The position numbers were made by a program, and so were the translations under genes. From Posidonia oceanica (lineage: Eukaryota > Streptophyta > Magnoliopsida > Alismatales > Posidoniaceae), in contig JAZBRS010000013.1 in the NCBI GenBank assembly GCA_037176725.1, positions 3,475,001 to 3,539,000 on the forward strand: a stretch of DNA of 64,000 nt, in the 5' to 3' direction. The notes under the pieces are model-generated. The model saw only the letters and a program-made list of their open reading frames with translations. It ran no database searches and was not told where the DNA came from. Shown here piece after piece: positions 10,298 through 20,960 of the stretch (the stretch's first letter is position 1; the number at the start of each line of letters is the position of its first letter).

Positions 10298-13200
10298 CCT
10301 AAAGCCGACATCACATCCCAGCTCAAAAAAGTTAAAGCCGACATATCCATTTGGGACCTGATACACACCTCGGCTGAGCACCGCGAAGCTTTCCTTCGCG
10401 TGTTCCAAGCCGCCCGTGTGTCCCAAGCCATAGAACCCGCCGCCTTGGAAAGCATGGTTGGAATGATCGCGGAGCCCCAGGTCATCACTTTCACGAGTGA
10501 TGAGCTGCCTCCGGCGGGGATTAATCACAATCAACCCTTATTCGTCACGGTACAATTCAAGAACTTTCGCATTCCCCTCGCACTGGTTGATAATGGGTCA
10601 GGCCTTAACGTCTGTCCCTTGCGAACAGCAACCAAGCTCGGATTCAAGGCTGAGGACATTACCCCAGCTGTAAAGGGAATGACAGCTTTTGATAATACTC
10701 ACCATGACGCTCTAGGGATTTTGGTTATCCCCCTTACCATTGGCCCGGTTACATTCGATGTGGAATTCTACGTCGTCGACTTGGAACCGAACTTCAACCT
10801 TCTGCTGGGGCGCCCTTGGCTCCACAAGCATCAGGTTATCCCCTCGACCCTCCATCGCATGATCAAGTTCCGCCGAGGTGACGATGTCATCGTTGTCATG
10901 GCGGAGAACTTTGAGAAGGAGCGGATCGAGGCGGTTTCCTCTATCTCTTCGCGGACTGTCCCCTTTGATCCTGATCTTTCGAACGCTTTGTATCGCGTTA
11001 ATCGGTGCGAGCCGGTTAACTTTTTGCCAGATCTTGAACGTGTCAACTCCTTGGCCGTTCACAACAACCCCTTTCGGATGGTCGAGAACGTTTGTCACAG
11101 ATGGGGCTACGTCAAAGGGACACCGCTCGGGCGACATGGCCAGGGAATCGCTGAACCGATCATGGCAGAAGAACGAAGAGACAACGAGGGTCTGGGTTAC
11201 GACCCTCACTCCGATAAAGGCAAGCGCCCACAAGCAAAGAATCAGAGAATGATCATACCTCGGAGCTTGGCCAACTTCACAAGCGCAGGTATCCTGGACT
11301 CAAGTGCAGTTCAAGTCGCAGTGCCGTCGGAGCCGTGTCAAAGCCCTCCGCCACCGGAGGAGGACTGGGTCTGCGTTGAGGACTACTACTCGGACGAGGA
11401 ACAGTCGGGCACAACAGGGGCAGTTCAGATTTGCAGTGAAAGCCAGCCCAACTCAACAGCACACCAGTCGGTTTATCTGGCCACTCCTTCTCCAGATCAC
11501 GAAGCAGCAGTCTTGGCAGAACCCTTGGCAGATTTGGCAGTCTATGATTCTCCTGTAGTCATGTCAGCACCACCGGCACTAGCTCAAGCACAGTCAGTCA
11601 GTTCGCAGGCAACCGTTGTCACATCAGTGCAACTACCACCTTCGCAGAAAGGTCAGTCGCTGAGTTCAGTCAGCAGCGCAGCTCAGCTCTTTCCAGAGGC
11701 CACATCACAGGCAATACAGCCGGTTCAGTCAGTCACGCTCCCCCTTGCCGCAGACCGGCGACTCTCATGGCCAGATCCTATGACATCGGAGGCCGCGCTC
11801 TCATCATCATCATCAGTCACGGAGAACCAGCTGAGCAACGCGGTCTCCCGGCCTTCGGGCCTTCAGGAGAGCACCTCCGCTCATCCTCGAACAGCAGCAG
11901 TCACTCTGGCAGCATATTCATCTGCAATCCCTCTGACTAGACCATCAGGGTCTCCCTTGCCGGGACAGTCGCAATCAGGCGCGCCCGTGAGTCAGAGGAT
12001 GCAAGTATCAGAGACAGCAATCCATCTCGCAGCCGAGCCAGTGCCTCAGGCCCTCGGCGCCTACTATGTCGATTCACCCCCAGATGAGGAAGAAGAAGGG
12101 GTAGTAGAAGCCCAAGTCGATTCATGGATGTCGGATCTGGAGCTGCTTTACCAAGAACAGCTTGAATCCATAGTAGAAGACTTGGCACGACACCAAGCCG
12201 CAGAAAGGAAAGGAAAAGCCGTAGTTACGGATCCTCCTCTGCGAGAGGACTCCACCTCCATCATGGTCCTAGGAGAAAGCTCAATGATGTCGGACTCTCT
12301 CAAACCCGACGAGCTCATTACTCTTCAAGCCGAGGGTGGGTCCAGATGGCTTGTACAGCATATGCCTTCCACAAGTACATCGGCAGATCCAGGAAAAGAG
12401 ACACCAGCGGGTCGCACAGCCGTAGCAACAGAACAGAAAGCAGAATCAGTAACAGAGTTGTCAGAAGTTTCAGTGGCAGAGGCATCAGCAGTATCAGTTA
12501 CAGAGCCAGTAAAGCCTTCGGCAGTGTCAGCAGAGCAGACAGCAGAAGCCGTCAGAGCAGAGGTCGCACACCGAAGATTCAGAAACACTCGGGTAGGCGT
12601 GACCATCCTGAGGCGTCACCAGGGTCAAGAAGCAGAACTCCTACACTCCTTCGATGTGACAAACCCCACCTTCGAAAAGGAGATCCTCTCGGAACTTGTT
12701 GCGTACGGAGAGGAAGATAATACAGGCGAAGATGAGAGTGATGACCCATCGCCTGAGTTCCGGCCCTATGACGACGACCCAGAAGGTCCCAATCTGCATG
12801 TTGAGGAAGAAACGGAGACTATTAACCTCGGCACAGCCGAAGAGACCAAAGAAGTTCGCATCAGTGCCCTGCTATCACCACAAGTCAGGATAGAATTCAT
12901 CGCATTCCTGAGGGAGTATGCGGATGTCTTCGCCTGGACTTATGAAGACATGGTCGGCCTGGATGTCGAAATAGTGGTCCATAACTTGCCCTTAAAGCCA
13001 GATGCCAAGCCAGTAAAGCAGAAACTGAGAAGATGGCGACCACAGTGGCTGCTCATGATCAAGGAAGAAATAATGAAGCAGCTTGATGTCAACTTTTTAA
13101 AGGTCGTCCTTTACCCTGAATGGCTTGCAAACATCGTGCCAGTGCCCAAGAAGGACGGCCGGATCCGGGTATGTATCGACTACAGGGATCTGAACAAGGC

Positions 13201-13354
13201 GAGTCCCAAGGACGACTTCCCACTGCCTCACATTGACGTCCTAGTCGACAATACCGCAGGCCACAAGATGCTATCCTTTATGGACGGCTTCTCCGGCTAT
13301 AATCAGATCAAGATGGCAGAAGAAGACATGGAAAAAACTTCGTTCATCACCCCC
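10298..13354 (+). CDS. pro-pol: Protease and N-terminal half of reverse transcriptase, Ogre-like element
   Basis: This continues the gag frame directly after TAG at 10295 and stays open to TAG at 13355. In order: a linker with ISIWDLIHTSAEHREAFL; an aspartic protease with catalytic DNGSG (10589) and the later LLLGRPWLH; a G-patch-like segment (GRHGQGIAEPI ... NEGLGY, about 11130-11205); a 1.5 kb Ser/Ala/Glu-rich spacer (11280-12830); then the RT N-terminus with IVPVPKKDGRIRVCIDYRDLN and MDGFSGYNQI (13130-13310). The protease cuts the polyprotein and RT copies the RNA. The spacer position matches where an intron is known in Ogre elements, but no splicing can be shown here. The frame stops inside RT at a codon where the family has a conserved Trp, so this copy is probably defective unless TAG is read through. 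Confidence 0.9.
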
Positions 13355-13361
13355 TAGGGGG
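13350..13361 (+). other. In-frame TAG stop inside RT, within a 12-bp palindrome
   Basis: TAG at 13355-13357 interrupts the RT fingers-palm region between TSFITP and GVFCYQVMPFG, where related elements have a conserved Trp (TGG). The bases around it form the perfect palindrome CCCCCTAGGGGG. A single G-to-A change would explain the stop. Confidence 0.85.
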
Positions 13362-16096
13362 TCTTCTGTTATCAGGTTATGCCGTTTGGGTTGAAGAATG
13401 CTGGCGCAACATATCAGAGGGCCATGACCACACTTTTCCACGACCTCATGCACCAAGAAGTGGAGGTCTATGTGGATGACATGATCGCGAAGACCAAGGA
13501 GCCTGAGGATCACCTTAGTTGCCTAAAGAAGCTCTTTGACCGTCTGAGGAAGTACAGACTGAGACTTAACCCCAACAAATGCGTATTCGGGGTTTCATCT
13601 GGCAAACTGCTCGGCTACATTGTTACCCAAAGGGGGATTGAAGTAGACCCGATGAAAGCTAAAGCCATCGTGGAGATGCCACCCCCTAGAACCGAGAAGG
13701 AGGTTCGAGGCCTACTTGGGCGTTTACAGTACATCAGCCGCTTCATTGCACAGCTCACGCCCATCTGCGAGCCCATCTTCAAACTTCTGAGGAAGAATGC
13801 ACAAATCGACTGGAATGAAGAATGTCAAGCCGCATTTGAGAAGATCAAGCAGCTACTGGTCAAACCCCCTGTCTTGGTCCCTCCCACACCAGGAAGACCT
13901 CTGCTCCTCTATCTGTCAACCACACAGCATTCCATGGGTGCCGTCCTGGGCCAACACGACGAATCTGGTAGGAAGGAGCGTGCCATCTACTACCTGAGCA
14001 AAAAGTTCAGTGAATGTGAAGCCAGGTACAGCGTGATGGAGAAAACCTGTTTATCCCTTGTCTGGGCCGCACAGAAACTAAGGCACTATATGATGGCGTA
14101 CCCAGTTCAGCTTTTGTGCCGGCATGATCCCATCAAGTTCCTCTTCCAAAAGCCGGCTCTGGTGGGTAGATGTGTCAAGTGGCAGGTGTTGTTGTCCCAA
14201 TATGACATCACTTTTGTCACACAGAGGTCTATGAAGGGCCAGGCTATGGCGGACCACCTCGCGGATTTCCCTCTGCCTGAATATCAACCCCTCCAAACGC
14301 AGTTCCCTGACGAGGACATTCTTTTTGCGATAGAGGACTCAGAAGAGGAAAGCCCTGAAGAGCAAGAGCAGTGGCGGTTGTACTTCGACGGCGCCGTCAA
14401 TAAGAAGGGTCGAGGCATAGGCGCAGTGCTGACCACGCCTCATGGACAAATGATTCCTTTCGCAAGAAAGCTGACTTTCGCATGCACGAACAATGAAGCA
14501 GAATACGAAGCATGCATCTTGGGTTTGAAAGTCGCCCTCGAGCACAAAGCGCAGAAGTTGCACGTGCACGGTGATGCCATGTTGGTAATCTCTCAGGTGA
14601 ATGGCGACTGGAAGACAAAAGACCCCAAGCTCGTGCCATATCACGAATGTCTGTTGAGGCTAATAGAGGAGTTCGAGAACATTGATTTCACATACATGAA
14701 CAGGGCGAAGAATGCGTATGCAGACGCATTAGCGACCTTGGCTTCTTGGCTCAGCATACCAGACAACAGCATGGTGGATGTGTCAGTCACCTGCATTGAG
14801 GAGCCTGCCCATTGCATGAATATAGAGGAAGCAGATCCGACAGCGGAGCAGCCATGGTATCATGATATTAAGGCATTCTTAGAGTCCGGTAGCGTCCCAT
14901 CTGGCACCACTGCCGAAGATAAGAGAACTTTGGCGCGTCTGGCGTCAAAGTATGTACTGGGGGCCGGGCAGTTATATAGAAGATCATACAATCAGATGCT
15001 GTTACGCTGCTTGGACAAACCAGAGGCTGACACCTTAATGCTTCAAGTGCATGCCGGGACCTGTGGTCCGCACATGAACGGTGTCCTCTTAGCCAAGAAG
15101 ATCATGCTCCAAGGATATTTCTGGCAGACCATGGAAGCAGACTGCTGCCGTTTCGTGCGTAAATGCCACAACTGCCAGATCCATGGCAATTTCATCAAGG
15201 CTCCCCCTCATCAGCTGCACAACATGTCCTCGCCATGGCCTTTCTCCACCTGGGGGATCGACGTCATTGGCGCGATACACCCCGCCGCCTCAAATGGCCA
15301 TCGCTTCATCATGGTGGCAATAGACTACTTCACTAAGTGGGTGGAAGCAGCTTCCTACAGGACAGTCACCGCAGTGGCAACCGAGAAGTTCATCAGAAAC
15401 AACATCGTTGCCCGGTACGGGGTCCCTCACTCCATCATCTCTGATAATGGCACGAACTTCATTGCCAAAAGAACTGAGGAGTTCCTACAGAGTTTCAGGA
15501 TCAAGCATCATCGCTCCTCACCATATCGACCTCAGATGAATGGAGCAGTGGAGTCTGCTAACAAGAACATCATCAAGATCATGAAGAAAATGGCAGAAAC
15601 CCACAAGGATTGGCACGATCAGCTCCCGTACGCACTCTGGGCGTACAGGACATCAATCCGGACCTCGACAGGAGCCACCCCGTACTCGCTGGTGTACGGC
15701 ATGGAAGCTGTATTGCCTGTTGAGGTGGAGATACCCTCGCTGCGAATCTTGCGAGAAGCTGAGTTGGAAGAGGCAGAATGGGTCGAAGATCGCTGCATCC
15801 AACTGAACCTGATTGACGAGCACAGACTGCAGGCCATGCACAATGCTCATTGTTATCAGAAGCGAATGGCTAGAGCATTCTTGAAGAAAGTCCGGCCCAG
15901 AAGCTTCCAGCCTGGAGATCTTGTTCTGCGCGCCATTCACCTACCGGACGGTCGAGGCAAATTCCGACCTAACTGGCGCGGACCCTTTGTAGTTAAGCAG
16001 ATCTTCTCAGGCGGCGCAGTAACTCTTGAGGACATGGACCAGGTCGAGCAGTCTGAGCCGGTCAACATGTGCTACCTCAAGAAGTACTATCAGTAG
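13358..16096 (+). CDS. pol: RT C-terminus, RNase H, second (archaeal-like) RNase H and integrase, Ogre-like element
   Basis: This is the same reading frame as gag and protease, resuming after TAG at 13355. RT continues with QVMPFGLKNAGATYQRAM and the catalytic YVDDM (13469-13483). The first RNase H spans about 13900-14280. A second RNase H of the archaeal-like type spans about 14372-14750, with acidic residues in YFDGA, NNEAEYEA, HGDAM and NAYADALA; this extra domain is a hallmark of Tat-clade elements. Integrase has an HHCC zinc finger (about 15050-15180, ending CHNCQIHG), a D-D-E core (WGIDVIG near 15253, SDNGTNF near 15441, GAVESANK near 15543) and a C-terminal PNWRGPF module (15970). All listed catalytic residues are present. 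The stop at 16094-16096 is the natural end. Confidence 0.92.
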   Translation, partial: GVFCYQVMPFGLKNAGATYQRAMTTLFHDLMHQEVEVYVDDMIAKTKEPEDHLSCLKKLFDRLRKYRLRLNPNKCVFGVSSGKLLGYIVTQRGIEVDPMKAKAIVEMPPPRTEKEVRGLLGRLQYISRFIAQLTPICEPIFKLLRKNAQIDWNEECQAAFEKIKQLLVKPPVLVPPTPGRPLLLYLSTTQHSMGAVLGQHDESGRKERAIYYLSKKFSECEARYSVMEKTCLSLVWAAQKLRHYMMAYPVQLLCRHDPIKFLFQKPALVGRCVKWQVLLSQYDITFVTQRSMKGQAMADHLADFPLPEYQPLQTQFPDEDILFAIEDSEEESPEEQEQWRLYFDGAVNKKGRGIGAVLTTPHGQMIPFARKLTFACTNNEAEYEACILGLKVALEHKAQKLHVHGDAMLVISQVNGDWKTKDPKLVPYHECLLRLIEEFENIDFTYMNRAKNAYADALATLASWLSIPDNSMVDVSVTCIEEPAHCMNIEEADPTAEQPWYHDIKAFLESGSVPSGTTAEDKRTLARLASKYVLGAGQLYRRSYNQMLLRCLDKPEADTLMLQVHAGTCGPHMNGVLLAKKIMLQGYFWQTMEADCCRFVRKCHNCQIHGNFIKAPPHQLHNMSSPWPFSTWGIDVIGAIHPAASNGHRFIMVAIDYFTKWVEAASYRTVTAVATEKFIRNNIVARYGVPHSIISDNGTNFIAKRTEEFLQSFRIKHHRSSPYRPQMNGAVESANKNIIKIMKKMAETHKDWHDQLPYALWAYRTSIRTSTGATPYSLVYGMEAVLPVEVEIPSLRILREAELEEAEWVEDRCIQLNLIDEHRLQAMHNAHCYQKRMARAFLKKVRPRSFQPGDLVLRAIHLPDGRGKFRPNWRGPFVVKQIFSGGAVTLEDMDQVEQSEPVNMCYLKKYYQ

Positions 16097-17435
16097 CCGA
16101 GAGTAGCCATTGCGGATTCTCCCTCCCATTTGTCATGTTCTCGCCATTTGCATACCTTTGTATCTCTTTTTGCTCTATCCACTCCCCACTTCACTTCATC
16201 CCATTTCCTACATTTCCTGACATTGCAGCACTCCTGTGCGTCCCTGCTCATCCTGTTCACATTCCACATTCCTCATACATTGCATCTTGCCCGGTGATGA
16301 AAACCGAAGGTGCTGGCCTGCTGCGAAAGGAGTCTCCCGACCTCACCTGATACTACTTAGATGTCTTGACTAGTGAGGGAGCCACCACTCAATGAGAACG
16401 GGCGAAGTGCCCAAACCCCTAAGGACTTACACCCTTTAGAAGAGTGCTAGGCGTTGGTCAGAAAGCAGTACATACCCCAGCCTAGATGTGCGAAAAAGAA
16501 AGAGAAAGAGAAAGCCAAAGTCTGTACCCGAAAGACCCTAACGCCCATCTCCCCTGGGGGAGGGGACAGCGGGAACCTGCAAGCAAAAAAAGAAGAGAAA
16601 AGAAAAAAGAAAAAGAAAAAAGGAACAAAAAAAGAAAAAAGAGAAAAAACAAAAGGAGAATGATAGAAAAGAAAAGGGAGAGGGGGGCAAAGGCCCCATT
16701 CCCGCAAAAAAAAAAGAGGAAAAAAAAGGAAGAATAAAGGCGAGCAGGGTAACCCCGCACCTCTCACCTACCCCAGAAAAGAGCCAAAGCCCGGGTCAGG
16801 TCCTCCTCGCTTCCAAAATGGGAATAAGGAGAGCCCTGTACACCGACATTAAAAAAAAGAGAGAGAAGAAAGAGTTAGGAGTGAGTGTAAGTCCTTGAGA
16901 GTTTGGCATGGAGCCCGTCCTCTCTACACCACCACCAAACATCACCAACATCCTTTCCTCGAGTGCCACCAACAAGTTAGGAGTCCGAGTAGAGTCCGGT
17001 GAGTTAAGGACCGCTCCCTTTCTGTACAGCAGGCACCAAAGCACCCCGATACTGAGGGCAAACCACACCAAATCACACGCATCTGCATTTTCCAGTCATC
17101 TCCCCCCTCTCTGATCGTTCTGCTCCGCAGAGGCTTACTCCAGCGCTGAGACAGTACCTCTACTCAGCATGCGTTGGCACCGTCAGGCTGCGACAACCCA
17201 GGGCTCCCGACAGTCCCCGTCACATTAACAGAATGTCCTCATGCTTATACATGTTCAATTGCCATAGTCTAAATGTTTACTGCTTATACATGTCGCACCT
17301 GTTTCTACCAGTTTCAGAATCTGCTTTCCTATGATGGTTTTGTGCTTATATGGGCTCTGATGATTCACAGTCTTGGCAAACAGGTATCTGAAGACTCTTG
17401 TAGCAGCCGTCTGCCCACATCCTGCAATCCGTGCA
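16097..17435 (+). other. Integrase-to-extra-ORF interval of the Ogre-like element
   Basis: No convincing ORF is present. An extremely purine-rich (GA/AAAG) tract covers about 16486-16740. The region just before the next ORF (17270-17390) is T-rich with several AG candidates (for example CACAG near 17370), compatible with a splice acceptor that could feed the downstream ORF. Splicing is inference. Confidence 0.5.
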
Positions 17436-18638
17436 ATGGGTTTCCCCACCTTGGTAACCCCCACGCACTGTTCCGAGATCCTACGAGAATGGATCGGCAA
17501 GCTTACAAAAGATGACTGTGAGAAGCTGCACCTGTGGGGCATTCCGACCAAACTGCTCAAGGCTGCTGATGTAGAGGTGAGCCGCCATCTTCTGTGTGCT
17601 GCTGCGCGATTCTGGAAACCAGCACACCATGTCTTCCGTTTCGGCAGAACTGAACTGACACCCACACTGGAAGAAGTGCGCCGGATCTGCGGCTTTTCCA
17701 AGATCTTGGGGCCACCCATCTTCATGAGGCGTGACGGATACTTGGTAGTCCTGAAACAGCTGACCGGCCTCTCTACCCAAAGTTGCCAGCAGAAGCTGAT
17801 TTGTACTAGCGGGCCCATGCCTCTGCTTCGCCTAGCGTACTTTGATGATATTGTGGAAAAGCGCGCTGAACTCGGAGACGAGCTGTGGCTCCGAGGGTTT
17901 GTCACCCGTTTCCTAGGCGAGCTAGTCTTTACTCATGGCAAGGTAACAGTGGCCGTTGAGATTGCTGAAATAGCACTCGCTGTGGTGACCCAGCACATAG
18001 ATCTGGCACCAGTTGTCTTGGCAGAAACCTACCGCGGTCTAGACCGCATCCCGCACCGCTGCCGCCACTTTCATGGTTGCGAATCATTCATTCAGGTCTG
18101 GCTAGCGGCGCACACTGAGATAGACCTTCTGCGCCCCCAAGTACATGCTTTTGAGGCCTACTGCAGCAGCGGCCATGCCAAGGCAGTCAAGAGCGTCAAG
18201 GAAGAATATGAAAGGCTATCAGGGCTGACAGACGACACAGTCACATGGCGCATCATTCCTTCTGCAGCCGAAGCATTCACTGTCTTCTTCAATATGCGCG
18301 ACATGCGCCTGGTTGTGCTACCAGGATTTACTGCGGGTGTAGAATATCACCCTATCAGAGTCATGCGCCAGTTCGGCTTCCAGCAGGGCGCCTTTGTCGA
18401 TAGCACAGCGCCTAAGCTTCTTCAAGAATATCCACTCAGTACAATTGCCCCCACGAAGGAGCTGGCCAACCTGATGCAGCATGGGGTGCGATCAACAGAT
18501 ATCGCTGCAATAAAAGGTGTAGGGTGTACCCCTGAGTACATCACTAAAGTGCAGGACCTCTGGCCCATTAGTGAAATCCCGCCAAGCGGTCCCTTGTTCC
18601 CCGACTCTGGAAGATCAAAGAAGGCCCGAATCAGCTAG
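17436..18638 (+). CDS. Extra ORF downstream of integrase; plant mobile-domain / DUF7745-like protein
   Basis: The frame is open from 17373, with its first ATG at 17436, giving about 400 residues to TAG at 18638. Recognisable phrases are FGRTELTPTLEEVRRICGF (near 17640-17695), VVLAETYRGLDRI, FHGCESFIQVWLAAHTEID and YHPIRVMRQFGFQQG. These resemble the helical plant mobile domain / DUF7745 family that recurs in plant retrotransposon-associated proteins; the function is unknown. No zinc finger, catalytic motif or membrane segment is evident. It is fully open, unlike the RT region, and sits 1.34 kb after integrase with no overlap, so expression would need its own promoter or a spliced RNA. In classical Ogre the extra ORF precedes gag, so the placement differs. 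The family call is from memory of motifs, without a search. Confidence 0.72.
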   Translation: MGFPTLVTPTHCSEILREWIGKLTKDDCEKLHLWGIPTKLLKAADVEVSRHLLCAAARFWKPAHHVFRFGRTELTPTLEEVRRICGFSKILGPPIFMRRDGYLVVLKQLTGLSTQSCQQKLICTSGPMPLLRLAYFDDIVEKRAELGDELWLRGFVTRFLGELVFTHGKVTVAVEIAEIALAVVTQHIDLAPVVLAETYRGLDRIPHRCRHFHGCESFIQVWLAAHTEIDLLRPQVHAFEAYCSSGHAKAVKSVKEEYERLSGLTDDTVTWRIIPSAAEAFTVFFNMRDMRLVVLPGFTAGVEYHPIRVMRQFGFQQGAFVDSTAPKLLQEYPLSTIAPTKELANLMQHGVRSTDIAAIKGVGCTPEYITKVQDLWPISEIPPSGPLFPDSGRSKKARIS

Positions 18639-19089
18639 AGCCGTCATGCAGCTGTCATTCGGTCTTCCTGCCAAGTTGTGCTGTACCTTTTGGCCCGTCA
18701 CGGGCATGTAATCAACAATTCTATCAATACAAAACTGTCTTGTGCTGGCTGTTCACATTTCAAAGCTGATCATGCATTTCATGTTCCTCGTCGCTCACAT
18801 CCGGAGGCCCCTTGGCCCGACTGACTGCTCACATAACGCAGGGAAGTCCTCAACAAACGACCCAGGCTCCAGGACCTTCGCGAACCCGCGCCGTCCGACC
18901 TGCTACCGAGCATACCCGGCTGAGTCTCCTTTGGGCTGGTACCCCAAACTACTCGTCTAACAAACACGTCAGTTTTGTCCACCCTTCGCTTTCTCGATAC
19001 CGGGGACGTTTCGACCAACCCCTGGCATCATCCTGATACCAGGGGCATCTTTTCAAACGCCCCGCGGTATCTCAACCTTATCTCATTCC
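18639..19089 (+). other. Non-coding spacer after the extra ORF
   Basis: About 450 bp of mixed-composition sequence. No ORF, hairpin or repeat stands out. It leads directly into the tandem arrays of the 3' untranslated region. Confidence 0.5.
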
Positions 19090-19290
19090 CTCTTTGCCGG
19101 CCGATAAGTCCGATATCTTATCACCATCCCTGATCAATCAATCTCATCATTACCTCATCTCCTCTTTGCCGGCCGATAAGTCCGATATCTTATCACCATT
19201 CCCAATCAATCAATCTCATCATTATCTCATCTCCTCTTTGCCGGCCGATAAGTCCGATATCTTATCACCTTTTTCAACCAAGCTCTCATC
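19090..19290 (+). repeat. 72-bp tandem repeat, about 2.8 copies
   Basis: The phrase CTCTTTGCCGGCCGATAAG starts at 19090, 19162 and 19234, exactly 72 bp apart, followed by TCCGATATCTTATCACC and a CATCATTA-rich tail. It lies in the 3' untranslated region of the Ogre-like element. Confidence 0.93.
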
Positions 19291-19745
19291 ATGATCTCAT
19301 CCCCCTTCTTTAGCAGTAACTCTCATCATTACCTCACCCCCTTCTTTAGCAGTAACTCTCATCATTACCTCATCCCCCTTCTTTAGCAGTAACTCTCATC
19401 ATTACCTCACCCCCTTCTTTAGCAGTAACTCTCATCATTACCTCACCCCCCTTCTTTAGCAGTAACTCTCATCATTACCTCATCCCCCTTCTTTAGCAGT
19501 AACTCTCATCATTACCTCATCCCCCTTCTTTAGCAGTAACTCTCATCATTACCTCACCCCCCTTCTTTAGCAGTAACTCTCATCATTACCTCACCCCCCT
19601 TCTTTAGCAGTAGCTCTCATCATTACCTCACCCCCCTTCCTTAGCATTAGTTCTCATCATGATCTCATCCCCCTCTTTAGCAGTAATTCTCATCATGATC
19701 TCATCCCCCTCTTTAGCAGTAGTTCTCATCATGATCTCATCCCCT
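19289..19745 (+). repeat. 36-37 bp tandem repeat, about 12 copies
   Basis: The unit is built from TCTCATCATTACCTCA plus CCCCCTTCTTTAGCAGTAAC. Copies differ mainly in the number of C residues and in ACCTCA/ATCTCA. The tail of the preceding 72-bp unit (CTCATCATTACCTCATC) contains the first half of this unit, so this array probably arose from it. Confidence 0.93.
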
Positions 19746-19819
19746 CTTACCAAGCAATCAATCATTCAGCAATCAATCATTCAGCATTCGATCACTCATC
19801 ACTCGATCATTCATCAATC

Positions 19820-20960
19820 AAGCACCCTTAGGCTGATATCCTAAACTATCAACAATCAAGCACTCTCAGGCTGATATTCCTAAACTATCGACCCAGGCTG
19901 ATATCCTAAACTATCTACTCTCAGGCTGATATTCCTAAACTATCGACCCAGGCTGATATCCTAAACTATCTATTCTCAGGCTGATATTCCTAAACTATCT
20001 ATCCTTTGGCCGATCCATGGTTGGCCCGCAGTTGTGTTATACGGCTGACATCCAGTAACTGTCCCTCGCAGTACCGCCAGGCTGATAACCTAAACTATCT
20101 ATCTAGGCTGGTAACCTAAACTACCTAGGCTGATATCCTAAACTATCCATCCAGGCTGATATTCCTAAACTATCCGGCATCTGCGTTATACGGCTGACAT
20201 CCAGTAACTGTCCCTCGTAATTGCCCCCTCCAGTTGATAGGACTGTAAACTATCTATCTAGGCTGATATCCTAAACTATCTAGGCTGATATCCTAAACTA
20301 TCTATCTAGGCTGATAACCTAAACTATCGATCTAGGCTGATATCCTAAACTATCTATGGCAATTACGTTATACGGCTGATATCCAATAACTATCCCTTGC
20401 AATTGCTCTTTCCAGTTGATAGGACTGTAAACTATCTATCTAGGCTGATAACCTAAACTATCGATCTAGGCTGATAACCTAAACTATCGATCTAGGCTGA
20501 TATCCTAAACTATCTATCGCAATTGCATTATACGGCTGACATCCAGTAACTGTCCCTCGCAAGGCCGCCAGGCTGATAACCTAAACTATCTATCTAGGCT
20601 GATAACCTAAACTATCTAGGCTGATATCCTAAACTATCTATCCAGGCTGATATCCTAAACTATCCGGCACTTGCGTTATACGGCTGATATCCAGTAACTA
20701 TCCCTCATGGTTTGCCCTTTCCAGTTGATAGGACTGTAAACTATCTATCTAGGCTGATATCCTAAACTATCTAGGCTGATATCCTAAACTATCTATCTAG
20801 GCTGATATCCTAAACTATCTATGGCAACCATGTTATACGGCTGATATCCAGTAACTATCACTCACAACTACGCATTCCGGTTGATAGGACCGTAAACTAT
20901 CGCCAGGCTGATAACCTAAACTATCGCCCTCGGCTGATGATCCGAAACTCATCCGGCCGA
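19820..20960 (+). repeat. AGGCTGATATCCTAAACTAT array with 150-180 bp higher-order pattern
   Basis: Dozens of about 22-bp units (AGGCTGATATCCTAAACTAT and variants with ATAACC or ATATTCC) alternate with a second phrase, TTATACGGCTGACATCCAGT. The second phrase recurs near 20041, 20191, 20372, 20532, 20681 and 20838, so blocks of roughly 150-180 bp are repeated. Many units contain GATATC. Hypervariable tandem repeats in the 3' region are a known feature of Tat/Ogre elements and a source of satellites. Confidence 0.93.

Noticed and set aside
16447..16767. Phe/Leu-rich and Lys/Glu-rich open frames on both strands
   Set aside because: They arise from a purine-rich tract in untranslated retroelement sequence.
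19289..19745. CRISPR-like regular repeats
   Set aside because: Units are contiguous tandem copies without unique spacers, in a plant retroelement 3' region.
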